Part shown: positions 1 to 9,376 of the stretch, piece by piece
How the letters are laid out: each line of letters begins with the position of its first letter
Numbering within the stretch: position 1 is the stretch's first letter
Source: Bacillus sp. FJAT-29937
Lineage (GTDB): Bacteria > Bacillota > Bacilli > Bacillales > Cytobacillaceae
NCBI RefSeq assembly: GCF_001509555.1
Contig: NZ_LMAS01000001.1
Coordinates: 32,971 to 96,970 of the forward strand
DNA: 64,000 bases
Reading direction: 5' to 3'
Program-made: the position numbers and the translations under genes
Notes under the pieces: generated by a model
What the model saw: the letters and a program-made list of their open reading frames with translations, nothing else
The model's database searches: none
Told to the model about the DNA's origin: nothing

Positions 1-1
1 T

Positions 2-736
2 ACTAGAACAAGAGCCGTGCTTGATGGTGACGAATGGGTTATTAATGGTGAAAAATGCTGGATTACGAATGCTGGCTATTCTGGGCAAGTAATTGTAACC
101 GCTGTCACTGGCAAAAAAGACAATGGACGCAATATTGTCTCTGCGATAATCGTGCCAACTGATGCACCGGGCGTAAGGATTTCCTGTAATTATGACAAGA
201 TGGGTGTCCGCGGTTCCAATACGTGTGAAATTGTCCTTGAAAATGTAAGAGTACCGAGGGAAAACTTGCTTGGCGATGAGAAAAAAGGCTTCAGCCAATT
301 TTTATATACGCTAGATGGAGGCAGAATTTCGATTGCAGCCCTATCTGTCGGCATCGCGCAGGCTGCCTATGAGAAGGCTCTTCAATATTCAAAGGAGAGA
401 CAGCAGTTCGGAAAATCCATTTCTAACTTCCAGGCCATCCAGTTCAAATTGGCGGATATGGCTATGGAAATTGAATTGGCGCGCAATATGGTTTATAAAT
501 CGGCATGGCTAAAGGATCAAGGTAAACCATTTGGTAAGGAATCCGCCTATGCAAAGCTATTTGCATCAGAGGCTGGTTTCCGCGTCTGCAACCAGGCAAT
601 CCAAATTCATGGCGGCTACGGCTATATGAAAGAATATGATGTTGAACGCCATTTGCGCGACATCAAATTAATGGAAATCGGGGAAGGAACATCCGAAATC
701 CAGCGTTTGGTCATTGCGCGCCATTTAGGTTGTTAA
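2..736 (+). CDS. acyl-CoA dehydrogenase, 5' end cut by window
   Basis: C-terminal part of an FAD-dependent acyl-CoA dehydrogenase, which oxidises acyl-CoA to the 2,3-enoyl-CoA and passes electrons to ETF. The reading frame is open from base 2, so the true start lies outside the window; a GTG at 17 is internal. Visible family features are the WITNAG stretch near the left edge, the RQQFGKSISNFQ helix, the QIHGGYGY segment, and the C-terminal IGEGTSEIQR with the Glu that is catalytic in most of the family. It lies 18 bp upstream of the acyl-CoA synthetase, in the position of B. subtilis yngJ. From the operon (leucine/isovalerate degradation) the substrate is probably isovaleryl- or another short branched acyl-CoA, which is inference. 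Confidence 0.9.
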   Translation, partial: TRTRAVLDGDEWVINGEKCWITNAGYSGQVIVTAVTGKKDNGRNIVSAIIVPTDAPGVRISCNYDKMGVRGSNTCEIVLENVRVPRENLLGDEKKGFSQFLYTLDGGRISIAALSVGIAQAAYEKALQYSKERQQFGKSISNFQAIQFKLADMAMEIELARNMVYKSAWLKDQGKPFGKESAYAKLFASEAGFRVCNQAIQIHGGYGYMKEYDVERHLRDIKLMEIGEGTSEIQRLVIARHLGC

Positions 737-754
737 AAGGCAGGAGGAACAAAG

Positions 755-2392
755 ATGACCGAATTAATCCGGAAAAGTGTAGGACAGCTTTTAGCAGATA
801 GAGCAGAGGAAATGCCAGACCATGATGCCCTTGTTTATCCTGATCGGGGCCTCCGTTACTCATACCGTGAATTTAATGATCTATGTGAGCAGGTAGCAAA
901 GGGCTTAATGGCACTTGGTATTCAAAAGGGAGAAAACGTTGCTGTTTGGGCGACAAATGTCCCGGAATGGGTAAGTCTGCAATTTGGCACAGGAAAAATG
1001 GGTGCGGTTTTAGTCACAGTCAACACAAACTATCGTTCCTCGGAACTTGAATACCTATTAAAACAATCAGACAGCACCACCATCTTCCTAATTGAAGATT
1101 ATAGAGGAAATTCCTATATCGATACGATTTATGAGCTGTGTCCAGAGCTGAAAACATCAGAACCAGGGAAACTTGAATCGAAGAGGCTGCCACTATTGAA
1201 AAACGTGGTTATCCTTGGTGAAAAGAAGTACGATGGGGCCTACAACTGGTCCGATATTATTGAAATGGGTAGTCAGGTTACTGATGAAGAATTAGAGGAA
1301 AGAATGGCTACTTTGGAGCCAGATGATGTTATCAATATGCAATACACATCCGGCACGACCGGTTTTCCAAAAGGAGTCATGCTGACACATAGCAATTTGA
1401 CGAATAATGCTTATAACATTGCGAAGTGCATGGAGTTAACGAAGCAGGACCGGCTTTGTATTCCTGTTCCATTTTTCCACTGCTTTGGGTGTGTCATCGG
1501 AACGCTAGCCTGTATCAGTGTTGGGGCAACGATGGTCCCTGTTCAGGAATTCGACCCTGAAACGGTGCTGAGAACAGTTGAACAGGAAAAATGTACTGCC
1601 CTTCACGGGGTACCAACCATGTTTATTGCTGAGTTAAACCATCCTAATTTTGAAAAATATGACCTTTCCACACTTCGTACAGGTGTGATGGCTGGTTCCA
1701 ACTGCCCAGTGGAAGTGATGAAAGCGGTTATGAATAAAATGAATATGGCGGAAATTACGATTTGCTACGGCCAAACCGAAGCATCTCCAGTTATTACTCA
1801 GACCCGGACAGATGATCCGATCGAGCTAAAGGTAGAAACGATTGGCAGAGCTCTTCCGAATGTGGAAGTAAAGATTGTGGAACCTGGAACGAGCAACGAA
1901 CTGCCAGCTAATCAACAAGGCGAGCTTTGCACGAGGGGTTACCATGTAATGAAGGGTTATTACAAGAATGATGATGCAACAAGGGAAGCCATTGATAATG
2001 ATGGCTGGCTGCATACTGGCGATTTGGCTGTTATGGATGAAAATGGCTATTGCCGGGTTACGGGCCGCCTGAAGGATATGATTATTCGCGGGGGAGAAAA
2101 CATCTATCCGCGGGAAATTGAAGAGTATCTTTATACCCATCCAAAAGTGCTTGACGCTCAAGTAATCGGGATTCCTGATGAGAAATATGGCGAGGAAGTA
2201 ATGGCTTGGCTGATTTTGAAGGATGGGGAAATGGCTACGGCTGAAGAAATTAAGGAGTATTTTAAAAGTAAAGTGGCACGCCACAAGATTCCTAAATATA
2301 TAAATTTTACAGATTCCTACCCTATGACCGCCTCAGGGAAAATCCAGAAGTTCAAGCTTCGAGAGCAGTCTATTAGTCTATTAACAATTTAA
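755..2392 (+). CDS. yngI: AMP-forming acyl-CoA synthetase (YngI-like)
   Basis: Member of the ANL superfamily (545 aa) that activates a carboxylic acid with ATP and CoA. The AMP-binding P-loop YTSGTTGFPKG sits near residue 196, the hinge segment GRLKDMIIRGGENIYP near residue 437, and the C-terminal catalytic Lys in MTASGKIQKFKLR near residue 525. The RBS AGGAGG precedes the ATG. The gene follows the acyl-CoA dehydrogenase and precedes a biotin carboxylase, matching the order of the B. subtilis yng operon read from yngJ towards yngE. The substrate is probably a short or branched fatty acid, or acetoacetate produced by the HMG-CoA lyase step; the sequence does not decide this. Confidence 0.9.
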   Translation: MTELIRKSVGQLLADRAEEMPDHDALVYPDRGLRYSYREFNDLCEQVAKGLMALGIQKGENVAVWATNVPEWVSLQFGTGKMGAVLVTVNTNYRSSELEYLLKQSDSTTIFLIEDYRGNSYIDTIYELCPELKTSEPGKLESKRLPLLKNVVILGEKKYDGAYNWSDIIEMGSQVTDEELEERMATLEPDDVINMQYTSGTTGFPKGVMLTHSNLTNNAYNIAKCMELTKQDRLCIPVPFFHCFGCVIGTLACISVGATMVPVQEFDPETVLRTVEQEKCTALHGVPTMFIAELNHPNFEKYDLSTLRTGVMAGSNCPVEVMKAVMNKMNMAEITICYGQTEASPVITQTRTDDPIELKVETIGRALPNVEVKIVEPGTSNELPANQQGELCTRGYHVMKGYYKNDDATREAIDNDGWLHTGDLAVMDENGYCRVTGRLKDMIIRGGENIYPREIEEYLYTHPKVLDAQVIGIPDEKYGEEVMAWLILKDGEMATAEEIKEYFKSKVARHKIPKYINFTDSYPMTASGKIQKFKLREQSISLLTI

Positions 2393-2400
2393 CTAAGTGC

Positions 2401-2416
2401 AGGGGCAAGTGCCCCT
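2401..2416. other. short perfect hairpin between yngI and yngH
   Basis: AGGGGC-AAGT-GCCCCT forms a perfect 6-bp GC-rich stem with a 4-base loop in the 67-bp gap between the synthetase and the biotin carboxylase. No T-run follows, so it is not a typical terminator. It could be an RNA-processing or stability element inside the operon mRNA. Confidence 0.4.
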
Positions 2417-2459
2417 AATCACGGTTTGATCTACCTAGCAACCGGAAGGAGTGATGTTC

Positions 2460-3818
2460 TTGTTTTCAAAAATATTGATCGCAAATCGCGGCGAAATCGC
2501 TTTAAGGGTCATTCGTACATGCCAAAAGCTTGGGATTAAAACAGTTGCCATTTATTCAGAGGCTGATGCCGATTCCCTTTTCGTTCGAAACGCGGATGAA
2601 GCCTATTGTGTTGGAAAGCCTCCTGTAAACCAAAGTTATTTAAATATGGATGAAATTATTCGAATTGCTAAAGAAAGCGGGGCAGAGGCCGTTCATCCAG
2701 GCTACGGCCTTTTGTCGGAAAATGCCGTATTTGCAGCAAGATGTAAAAATGAAGGCCTTGTATTCATTGGTCCATCACCAGAAATTATTGCTTCAATGGG
2801 CAGCAAAATCGAAGCACGCAAGATGATGAAGGAAGCGGGAGTACCGATTATTGAAGGGATAAACACTCCTTTAGCGGACGAAGAAGAAGCCAAATTGGCT
2901 GCCGAAAAGATCGGTTATCCGCTTATGCTGAAGGCATCTGCGGGCGGCGGTGGGATCGGTATGCAGCTCGTCCATTCAGAGGAAGAGCTTGTCAAAGCTT
3001 TTGCAGGCAATAAAAAGCGTGCGGAGTCCTTTTTCGGCAACGGGGCGATGTTCCTGGAAAAATATATTGCTGAACCTCATCATATTGAAGTTCAAATTCT
3101 GGCTGATTCGTTTGGAAATATTGTACCGCTTTGGGAGAGGGAATGCTCTATCCAGCGCCGAAATCAGAAGGTAGTCGAAGAAGCGCCATCACCTTTTATT
3201 AGCGAAGACACACGCATGAAGATGCTGGACGCCGCTGTGACAGCTGCTAAGCATATTGGCTATTCGAATGCAGGTACGATTGAGTTTTTAGTAGATAAAG
3301 AGCAAAACTATTATTTCCTTGAAATGAATACTAGATTGCAGGTTGAGCATCCGGTTACAGAGGAAATCACCGGACTTGATCTTGTAGAGGAACAGCTGAA
3401 AGTGGCCGCGGGTCAACCGCTTTCTTTTACCCGTGAAGAGGTAGTAAGGAAGGGGCATGCGATTGAAGTCAGGATCTATGCGGAAGACCCAAAAACCTTT
3501 TTCCCATCACCTGGAAAAATAACTGAATTCCAGCTGCCGGATGGGGAAGGAATCCGGAACGAATGTGCGATTGAAGCAGGTTCTCAGGTGACACCATTCT
3601 ATGATCCGATGATCGCTAAATTAATTGCATGGGGTGAAACAAGGGATGAGGCTGCAGCCCGAATGAAGGCGGCTCTCGAAAATTATAAAATTGAGGGAAT
3701 TAAGACTAATATCCCAATGCTGATTAACACTGTAGCCCATGAGCAATTTTTATCAGGATACACAACGACCCAATTTGTGAACGATCATTATTTACCATTT
3801 ATTACATCAACTAAGTGA
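2460..3818 (+). CDS. yngH: biotin carboxylase subunit of an acyl-CoA carboxylase
   Basis: ATP-grasp biotin carboxylase that carboxylates the biotin carrier, using bicarbonate and ATP. The glycine-rich ATP loop KASAGGGGIGM is near residue 160, and the catalytic stretch EMNTRLQVEHPVTE is near residue 290. Length (about 452 aa) is normal for AccC-type proteins. In-frame GTG (2451) and ATG (2454) overlap or abut the GGAAGGAG ribosome site, so I choose the TTG at 2460, about 10 bases downstream. That gives MFSKILIANRGEIA, the usual N-terminus. With the small biotin carrier and the downstream carboxyltransferase it forms a methylcrotonyl-CoA (or related acyl-CoA) carboxylase for leucine breakdown. 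Confidence 0.9.
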   Translation: MFSKILIANRGEIALRVIRTCQKLGIKTVAIYSEADADSLFVRNADEAYCVGKPPVNQSYLNMDEIIRIAKESGAEAVHPGYGLLSENAVFAARCKNEGLVFIGPSPEIIASMGSKIEARKMMKEAGVPIIEGINTPLADEEEAKLAAEKIGYPLMLKASAGGGGIGMQLVHSEEELVKAFAGNKKRAESFFGNGAMFLEKYIAEPHHIEVQILADSFGNIVPLWERECSIQRRNQKVVEEAPSPFISEDTRMKMLDAAVTAAKHIGYSNAGTIEFLVDKEQNYYFLEMNTRLQVEHPVTEEITGLDLVEEQLKVAAGQPLSFTREEVVRKGHAIEVRIYAEDPKTFFPSPGKITEFQLPDGEGIRNECAIEAGSQVTPFYDPMIAKLIAWGETRDEAAARMKAALENYKIEGIKTNIPMLINTVAHEQFLSGYTTTQFVNDHYLPFITSTK

Positions 3819-3831
3819 GGAGAAATGACAG

Positions 3832-4044
3832 ATGGCGAAAATTGAAGCAAGCATGGCAGGTAACGTTTGGAAGGTATTGGTTAAAGAAGGAGACGAGGTA
3901 AAGGCGGGCCAGGACGTGGTCATCCTTGAGTCCATGAAAATGGAAATTCCGATTGCGGCTGAGGAAGATGGAATCGTGACAAAGGTCCATGCCCACGAAG
4001 GGGAATTTGTGAACGACTCTGATTTACTTGTAGAGACCGAGTAG
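3832..4044 (+). CDS. yngHB: biotin/lipoyl attachment carrier protein
   Basis: A 70-residue single-domain biotin carrier. The biotinylation site ESMKMEIPI is near residues 33-41, with the modified Lys in MKM. It begins 13 bp after the biotin carboxylase, consistent with a subunit of the same carboxylase. Small stand-alone carriers of this size are known in the B. subtilis yng operon, where the gene is called yngHB. Confidence 0.93.
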   Translation: MAKIEASMAGNVWKVLVKEGDEVKAGQDVVILESMKMEIPIAAEEDGIVTKVHAHEGEFVNDSDLLVETE

Positions 4045-4123
4045 AGTACAAGCTTCTAAGCTTCAGAGTGGACTTGAAGAACGTTCGTAAAAGGGTCAAA
4101 AAGCTTGAACAGGGGGCGGAATA

Positions 4124-5026
4124 TTGAAACTGCCAGAAAAAGTTACGATTAAGGAAGTTGGACCGAGGGATGGGCTGCAGAATGAAAAAATGCTGGTTTC
4201 AACGGAAGGTAAAGTCTCATGGATTGATTCGCTTTCAGAAACGGGTCTATCCTATATCGAGGTTAGCTCTTTTGTCCACCCGAAGTGGATTCCGCAGCTG
4301 GCCGATGCCTACGATGTACTTAAGACGATAAAAAGAATACAGGGCGTCACTTATGCCGCCCTTGTTCCTAATCTTAAAGGGCTTGAACGTGCACTAGAAG
4401 CAGGTGTCGATGAAGTGAGCGTCTTCATGTCCGCAAGTGAGGGCCATAACCGAAGCAATATCAATAAGTCGATAGAGGAAACATACCCAATTCTTGAGGA
4501 AGTAGTCAAGGAAGCAAAGCAAGCAGGAAAATCTGTCCGAGGCTATGTGTCTACGGTGATTGCCTGCCCGTATGATGGAGCAGTTGCACCATCGAAGGTT
4601 AGGGAAGTGGCGGGCCGACTTTTTTCAATGGGTATTGATGAGGTTTCCCTCGGAGAAACGATTGGGGTTGGTGTACCTAATCAAGTTGAAGCCCTATTGG
4701 AAGAGCTTTTGCCGCATTTTGATGCTAGAAAGCTTGCGATGCATTTCCATGATACAAGGGGCACGGCACTTGCCAACATAGTAAAATCCCTTGAAATGGG
4801 CATAACCACTTTTGACAGTGCACTTGGCGGATTGGGCGGCTGCCCTTATGCAAAAGGGGCGTCAGGGAATGTCGCTACAGAGGACTTATTGTATATGCTT
4901 CATGAAATGGGGATTGAAACAGGGATTAAGCTTGATCAACTTTTAAAATCGGCCATGCTAATTGAAGGAACACTTGGTAAGCGATTAAAAAGTCGGCAGA
5001 TGGATATATTTCACGCAGGAGAGTAG
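4124..5026 (+). CDS. yngG: hydroxymethylglutaryl-CoA lyase
   Basis: HMG-CoA lyase of the DRE-TIM metallolyase family (300 aa). It splits HMG-CoA into acetoacetate and acetyl-CoA, the last step of leucine degradation. The metal/substrate motif GPRDGLQNE is near residue 13, FHDTRG near residue 205, and the catalytic cysteine loop GGLGGCPYAKGASGN near residue 237. The start is a TTG at 4124 preceded by a G-rich ribosome site (GGGGGCGG). The gene following it in B. subtilis, yngF (methylglutaconyl-CoA hydratase), is missing here; a repeat array takes its place. Confidence 0.93.
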   Translation: MKLPEKVTIKEVGPRDGLQNEKMLVSTEGKVSWIDSLSETGLSYIEVSSFVHPKWIPQLADAYDVLKTIKRIQGVTYAALVPNLKGLERALEAGVDEVSVFMSASEGHNRSNINKSIEETYPILEEVVKEAKQAGKSVRGYVSTVIACPYDGAVAPSKVREVAGRLFSMGIDEVSLGETIGVGVPNQVEALLEELLPHFDARKLAMHFHDTRGTALANIVKSLEMGITTFDSALGGLGGCPYAKGASGNVATEDLLYMLHEMGIETGIKLDQLLKSAMLIEGTLGKRLKSRQMDIFHAGE

Positions 5027-5046
5027 GAGTGCTTCTTGTGAATGAC

Positions 5047-5469
5047 GAGCGTTTTACTTGAGTACAGGTAAAACGCGCACAATGAAGGATTCATTATGGT
5101 CGTTTTGCTAGGGTCCAGGTGGAAACGCTCACTATGGGAAGTTCATAACGATCGTTTTTCAAGGGACAAGGTGAAAACACGCACTATGAAGTCTCCATAA
5201 CGCTCGTTTTTCAAGGTACTAGGTGAAAGCACGCACTATGAAGTGTTCATAACGCTCGTTTTTCAAGGTACTAGGTGAAAACACGCACTATGAAGTCTCC
5301 ATAACGCTCGTTTTTCAAGGAACCAGTTGGAAACACGCACTATGAAGAGTTCATACCACTCGTTTTTTAAGGAATTTGGTGAAAACGCTCACTATGAAGT
5401 GTTCATAACACTCGTTTTGCAAAGGTACTGATGAAAACACAAACTATAAAGCGTTTAATGAACGACTAT
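5047..5469. repeat. tandem array of about eight 52-bp hairpin units
   Basis: The 545 bp between the HMG-CoA lyase and the carboxyltransferase contain no gene but about eight head-to-tail copies of a 52-bp unit. Middle copies read roughly CGTTTTTCAAGG, then GGTGAAAACACGCAC, then TATGAAGTGTTCATAACGCT. Within a unit the CGTTTT(T)CA half can pair with TGAAAACacG. In the first copy the arms change together (CGTTTTAC with GTAAAACG), which suggests the stem is maintained. Outer copies are more diverged than the central ones. This is not a CRISPR array, because the units abut without unique spacers. I see no remnant of an enoyl-CoA hydratase gene. Confidence 0.85.
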
Positions 5470-5571
5470 CATAACTTAAGTAAGTAGAACACGAAGTTCA
5501 GGTAATGCATTGATTCTACAATGGATCTAATGATGCCAGTTTCATAAGGTAGAAATTAAGGAGGGGGCAAA

Positions 5572-7110
5572 ATGAACGAAACCGAAGCAAAATCTGAATA
5601 TCAAATTAAAAAAGATTCTGTCCTGCAGGGTGGCCATGAAAAATATCATGAAAAAAATCAGGAGAAGGGGAAACTCTTTGTCCGCGAGCGCCTGAATATG
5701 CTGTTTGATAACGGTTTGCAGTCTGAGGATGGAATGTTTGCGAATATCCTTGCGGGTGATCTTCCGGCAGACGGGGTTGTCACTGGAATTGGCAAAATTC
5801 ATGGGCGCACGGTTTGTGTTATGGCGAATGACTCGACCGTTAAGGCCGGTTCTTGGGGGAAAAGGACGGTAGAAAAAATTATCCGCATTCAGGAGACGGC
5901 TGAAAAGCTTCGCTGCCCGCTGCTATATTTAGTGGATTCAGCTGGTGCCCGTATTACTGATCAGCTGGAAATGTTTCCAGGTCGCAGAGGGGCGGGGCGA
6001 ATTTTCTACAATCAAGTTAAGCTATCAGGAAAAGTGCCACAAATTTGCCTATTGTTTGGACCTTCTGCAGCTGGCGGTGCTTACATTCCGGCATTTTGCG
6101 ACATTGTCGTCATGGTTGAAGGCAATGCTTCCATGTACCTTGGATCCCCACGCATGGCTGAAATGGTAATCGGGGAAAAAGTAACGCTTGAGCAAATGGG
6201 CGGGGCCAAAATGCATTGCTCTATTTCTGGCTGCGGCGATGTGCTTGCAAAAACGGAAGAAGAAGCTATTGCTTATGCCCGCAAATATTTAACTTATTTT
6301 CCAAATAATTTTTCCGAAAAGCCTGTAAAAGCAGAAGCAAAACCACCAGCGGCATTCGAAAAAACAATTGAGGAACTGATTCCTGAAAACCAAAATGCGC
6401 CATTTGATATGTACCAGCTGATTGATCGCTTAATCGATGAGGGGTCCATGTGTGAAATTAAAAAGCTGTTCGCGGCTGAACTAATCACCTGTCTTGGTAG
6501 AATTAATGGCCAGCCAATTGGGATCATCGCCAACCAGCCGCGTGTGAAAGGCGGAGTCCTGTTCCATGACAGTGCTGATAAGGCGGCGAAATTTATCAAT
6601 CTTTGCGATGCCTATCACATTCCGCTTCTTTTCCTTGCTGATGTGCCAGGTTTTATGATTGGCACAAATGTGGAGAAAGCAGGAATCATTCGCCATGGTG
6701 CGAAAATGATTTCCGCGATGAGCGAGGCGACTGTTCCGAAGATGACTGTTATTGTCCGTAAGGCATATGGGGCTGGGTTGTACGCAATGGCCGGACCTGC
6801 CTTTGAACCGGACTGCTGTATTGCGCTTCCGACAGCTTCCATTGCCGTTATGGGTCCTGAGGCGGCCGTCAATGCCGTTTATGCGAATAAAATCGCTGAG
6901 CTGCCAGAAGAGGAACGAGCAGCCTTTATTGCGGAAAAGCGTGAAGAATACCGTGAAGATATCGATATTTACAGACTCGCTTCTGAATTGATTATTGACG
7001 ATATCGTCGAGCCAAACCGTCTGCGCGATGAACTTGCAGCCAGACTAGATGTTTATATGTCTAAATATCTTGTGTTCACAGAGCGCAAACATGGAGTATA
7101 CCCTGTATAA
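5572..7110 (+). CDS. yngE: acyl-CoA carboxylase carboxyltransferase subunit
   Basis: Carboxyltransferase (512 aa) of the crotonase-like fold that moves CO2 from biotin to the acyl-CoA. The N-half holds LYLVDSAGARITDQ and FGPSAAGGAYIPAFCD near residues 122-190. The C-half holds FLADVPGFMIGTNVEKAGIIRHGAKM near residue 350 and the AYGAGLYAMAGPAFEPD segment. This is the standard layout for methylcrotonyl- or propionyl-CoA carboxylase beta subunits. The RBS GGAGGGG precedes the ATG. It ends the yng-type operon, being followed by a terminator. The operon favours methylcrotonyl-CoA as substrate, which is inference. Confidence 0.92.
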   Translation: MNETEAKSEYQIKKDSVLQGGHEKYHEKNQEKGKLFVRERLNMLFDNGLQSEDGMFANILAGDLPADGVVTGIGKIHGRTVCVMANDSTVKAGSWGKRTVEKIIRIQETAEKLRCPLLYLVDSAGARITDQLEMFPGRRGAGRIFYNQVKLSGKVPQICLLFGPSAAGGAYIPAFCDIVVMVEGNASMYLGSPRMAEMVIGEKVTLEQMGGAKMHCSISGCGDVLAKTEEEAIAYARKYLTYFPNNFSEKPVKAEAKPPAAFEKTIEELIPENQNAPFDMYQLIDRLIDEGSMCEIKKLFAAELITCLGRINGQPIGIIANQPRVKGGVLFHDSADKAAKFINLCDAYHIPLLFLADVPGFMIGTNVEKAGIIRHGAKMISAMSEATVPKMTVIVRKAYGAGLYAMAGPAFEPDCCIALPTASIAVMGPEAAVNAVYANKIAELPEEERAAFIAEKREEYREDIDIYRLASELIIDDIVEPNRLRDELAARLDVYMSKYLVFTERKHGVYPV

Positions 7111-7174
7111 GCGGGGGACAGGTTAAGGCTCGCTAAGGGTGAGTAAGAGTTTTTAAATAATTTAGAGTTTATCC

Positions 7175-7213
7175 AAAGGACCGGACATGAACCCATCATG
7201 TTCGGTCCTTTAC
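7175..7213 (+). terminator. rho-independent terminator of the yng-type operon
   Basis: AAGGACCGGACATGA pairs with TCATGTTCGGTCCTT around a 5-base loop and ends in T-rich sequence. It lies 65 bp after yngE. Confidence 0.85.
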
Positions 7214-7369
7214 CTTTTGGTGATAGTGTTAACCTAGGGTCCTATTTCTTTGCTTTTAAAATCATGTAATTGATACAATATATGGTGAAAGAAGCAGATA
7301 GCAATTAGGATCGATTAGTATTATTAATTACTGACATGTTTATTAGTCCCGAAAAAGGAGAAATTTTAT

Positions 7370-8431
7370 ATGGAAATTGGAATTAGCACGTTTGTTGAGA
7401 CAACGCCAGATGTTAAAACAGGTGAGGTCATCAGTCATGCACAGCGCATCCGGGAAGTGGTTGAGGAAATTGTATTGGCGGATGAGGTAGGTTTGGATGT
7501 GTTTGGAGTGGGTGAACATCATCGTGAGGATTTTGCGGCTTCTTCACCAGCTATTATACTAGCAGCTGCCGCTTCTCGGACGGAGAAAATTCGTCTCACG
7601 AGTGCTGTTACAGTGCTTTCTTCCGCCGATCCAGTGCGTGTGTTTCAGGATTTTGCAACGGTTGATGCCATTTCAAATGGCCGTGCGGAAATTATGGCTG
7701 GCAGGGGTTCATTTATTGAATCATTTCCGTTGTTTGGTTATGATTTGAAGGATTATGATGAGTTATTTGAAGAAAAATTAGAGTTATTGCTGAAAATTAC
7801 AGCATCTGAAAAAGTGACATGGAAGGGCGGTCATCGGCCGGCTATTCATGATCGAGGTGTGTACCCACGCCCAGTTCAGGACCCATTGCCAGTATGGATT
7901 GGAAGCGGAGGAAATTCGGAATCGGTTGTTCGTGCTGGCCTGCTTGGTCTGCCCCTTGTACTCGCGATTATTGGCGGAAGTCCACTTCAATTTGAGCCGC
8001 TAGTACAGCTTTATAAAAAAGCGGCAACTCATGCGGGCCATGATTTGTCCAAGCTGTCTGTTGCTTCGCACTCACATGGTTTTATTGCGGAAACTACAGA
8101 AGACGCAGTGGATAAATTTTTCCCTTCCACTCAGCAAGTGATGAATAAATTAGGAAGAGAGCGCGGCTGGGCTCCTTATACCAAATCCACTTTCGATGCT
8201 GCCTGCAGATTAGAAGGCGCCTTGTATGTTGGCGACCCGCAAACTGTTGCTGAAAAAATCATACACTTAAGGAAAAATGTAGGCATTACTCGTTTCATGC
8301 TTCACGTCCCGCTTGGCACGATGCCTCATGATGAGGTAATGAGAGCCATTGAGCTGCTCGGAAAAGAAGTGGCCCCAATAGTAAGGGAAGAGGTTGGCAA
8401 GTGGGAAGCGGAGAGGAATGAGCGGATTTGA
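7370..8431 (+). CDS. LLM-class flavin-dependent oxidoreductase
   Basis: Bacterial luciferase-like monooxygenase family protein (353 aa, TIM barrel binding reduced FMN/F420-like cofactor). Family features are GVGEHHREDFAASSP near residue 46, the RTEKIRLTSAVTVLSSADPVR stretch near residue 70, and PVWIGSGGNSESV near residue 175. It stands alone between two terminators, so the context does not reveal the substrate. A good ribosome site (AAAGGAG) precedes the ATG. Confidence 0.85.
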   Translation: MEIGISTFVETTPDVKTGEVISHAQRIREVVEEIVLADEVGLDVFGVGEHHREDFAASSPAIILAAAASRTEKIRLTSAVTVLSSADPVRVFQDFATVDAISNGRAEIMAGRGSFIESFPLFGYDLKDYDELFEEKLELLLKITASEKVTWKGGHRPAIHDRGVYPRPVQDPLPVWIGSGGNSESVVRAGLLGLPLVLAIIGGSPLQFEPLVQLYKKAATHAGHDLSKLSVASHSHGFIAETTEDAVDKFFPSTQQVMNKLGRERGWAPYTKSTFDAACRLEGALYVGDPQTVAEKIIHLRKNVGITRFMLHVPLGTMPHDEVMRAIELLGKEVAPIVREEVGKWEAERNERI

Positions 8432-8470
8432 GAACAGCTATCCATCGGATAGGATAATAATAATAAATAG

Positions 8471-8500
8471 TAGATCTCATTTTGAATGAGGTCTATTTTT
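8471..8500 (+). terminator. terminator after the LLM oxidoreductase
   Basis: TAGATCTCATT pairs with AATGAGGTCTA around a short loop and is followed by a T-run. It lies 40 bp after the stop codon. Confidence 0.8.
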
Positions 8501-8649
8501 ATATGGAAGCTTCTGAATCGAGATTTTATACTACTACGACGGTCCTTACTGCAAGCTTCATTACTACAACAAAATTGAACAGTGAACTTGACACTATGTA
8601 CCGCATATTAATGAAGTGTAATAGCAAATTTTGAAGGGGGTACATAAAT

Positions 8650-9216
8650 ATGGACATCTTTACTGCCATTTCAACAAGAAGAAGCATTGGCGTTGTTAAA
8701 CCAGATCCTGTGCCTAAGGAGTTAATTGAAAAGATATTGGAAGCAGGTATATGGGCGCCGTCCCATTATCGTACCGAGCCATGGCGGTTTTTTGTTTTAA
8801 CTGGCGATGCGAGAAAAAATCTTGGAAGGGCAATGGCATCATTTGCAGAGAAAAGTCTAGATGAGCCACAAAGTGATGAAGGCAAAGAGAAATTGGAAAA
8901 GACTGCACAAAAAGCTTTAAGGGCTCCAGTTATTATTGCAGTTTCAGTGGAACCAACTATAAATGAAAAGGTATTAGTAAACGAAGAACATGCTGCGGTC
9001 CATGCTGCGATTCAAAATATGCTTCTTGCTGCACATGCCCTTGGTTTAGGAGCGATCTGGAGAACAGGTAAGGTTTGTTATTCCCCTGAAATAAACCAAT
9101 TTTTTGGGCTTGAAGATCATGCTTTGATGCTTGGTTTTATTTACATCGGCTATCCAAATATGAAAGAATTGACAGGGAAAAGAAAAAGTATTACCGAAGT
9201 AACAAAATGGATGTAG
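8650..9216 (+). CDS. nitroreductase family protein
   Basis: FMN-binding nitroreductase-fold protein of 188 aa. The N-terminal STRRSIGVVKPDPVP and the WAPSHYRTEPWRF segment near residue 37 are the flavin-contact regions typical of the YdjA/YfhC type. LLAAHALGLGAIWRTG near residue 120 is the usual second flavin-contact region. It reduces an unidentified nitro or quinone-like substrate with NAD(P)H. It is a single gene with the ribosome site GAAGGGGG. Confidence 0.85.
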   Translation: MDIFTAISTRRSIGVVKPDPVPKELIEKILEAGIWAPSHYRTEPWRFFVLTGDARKNLGRAMASFAEKSLDEPQSDEGKEKLEKTAQKALRAPVIIAVSVEPTINEKVLVNEEHAAVHAAIQNMLLAAHALGLGAIWRTGKVCYSPEINQFFGLEDHALMLGFIYIGYPNMKELTGKRKSITEVTKWM

Positions 9217-9376
9217 AAACTTATTGAATATAATAAAAGCAATCCTTTAAACCACTCAATGTTCCTGCATGAAAGGTATAATAAACTTAGAGAGGCAGAC
9301 ATTAAATAGGCAGGATTATTAGTTTATGATGTTCTTTTTTTATCGAAATGATTAGTAAAGGAGGGATGGTGACTAT

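Noticed and set aside
1826-2284. 152-codon minus-strand ORF inside yngI
   Set aside because: Antisense shadow of a well-supported acyl-CoA synthetase gene; no ribosome site.
5047-5469. CRISPR array
   Set aside because: Units follow one another directly at 52 bp, similarity runs through the whole unit, there are no unique spacers and no cas genes.
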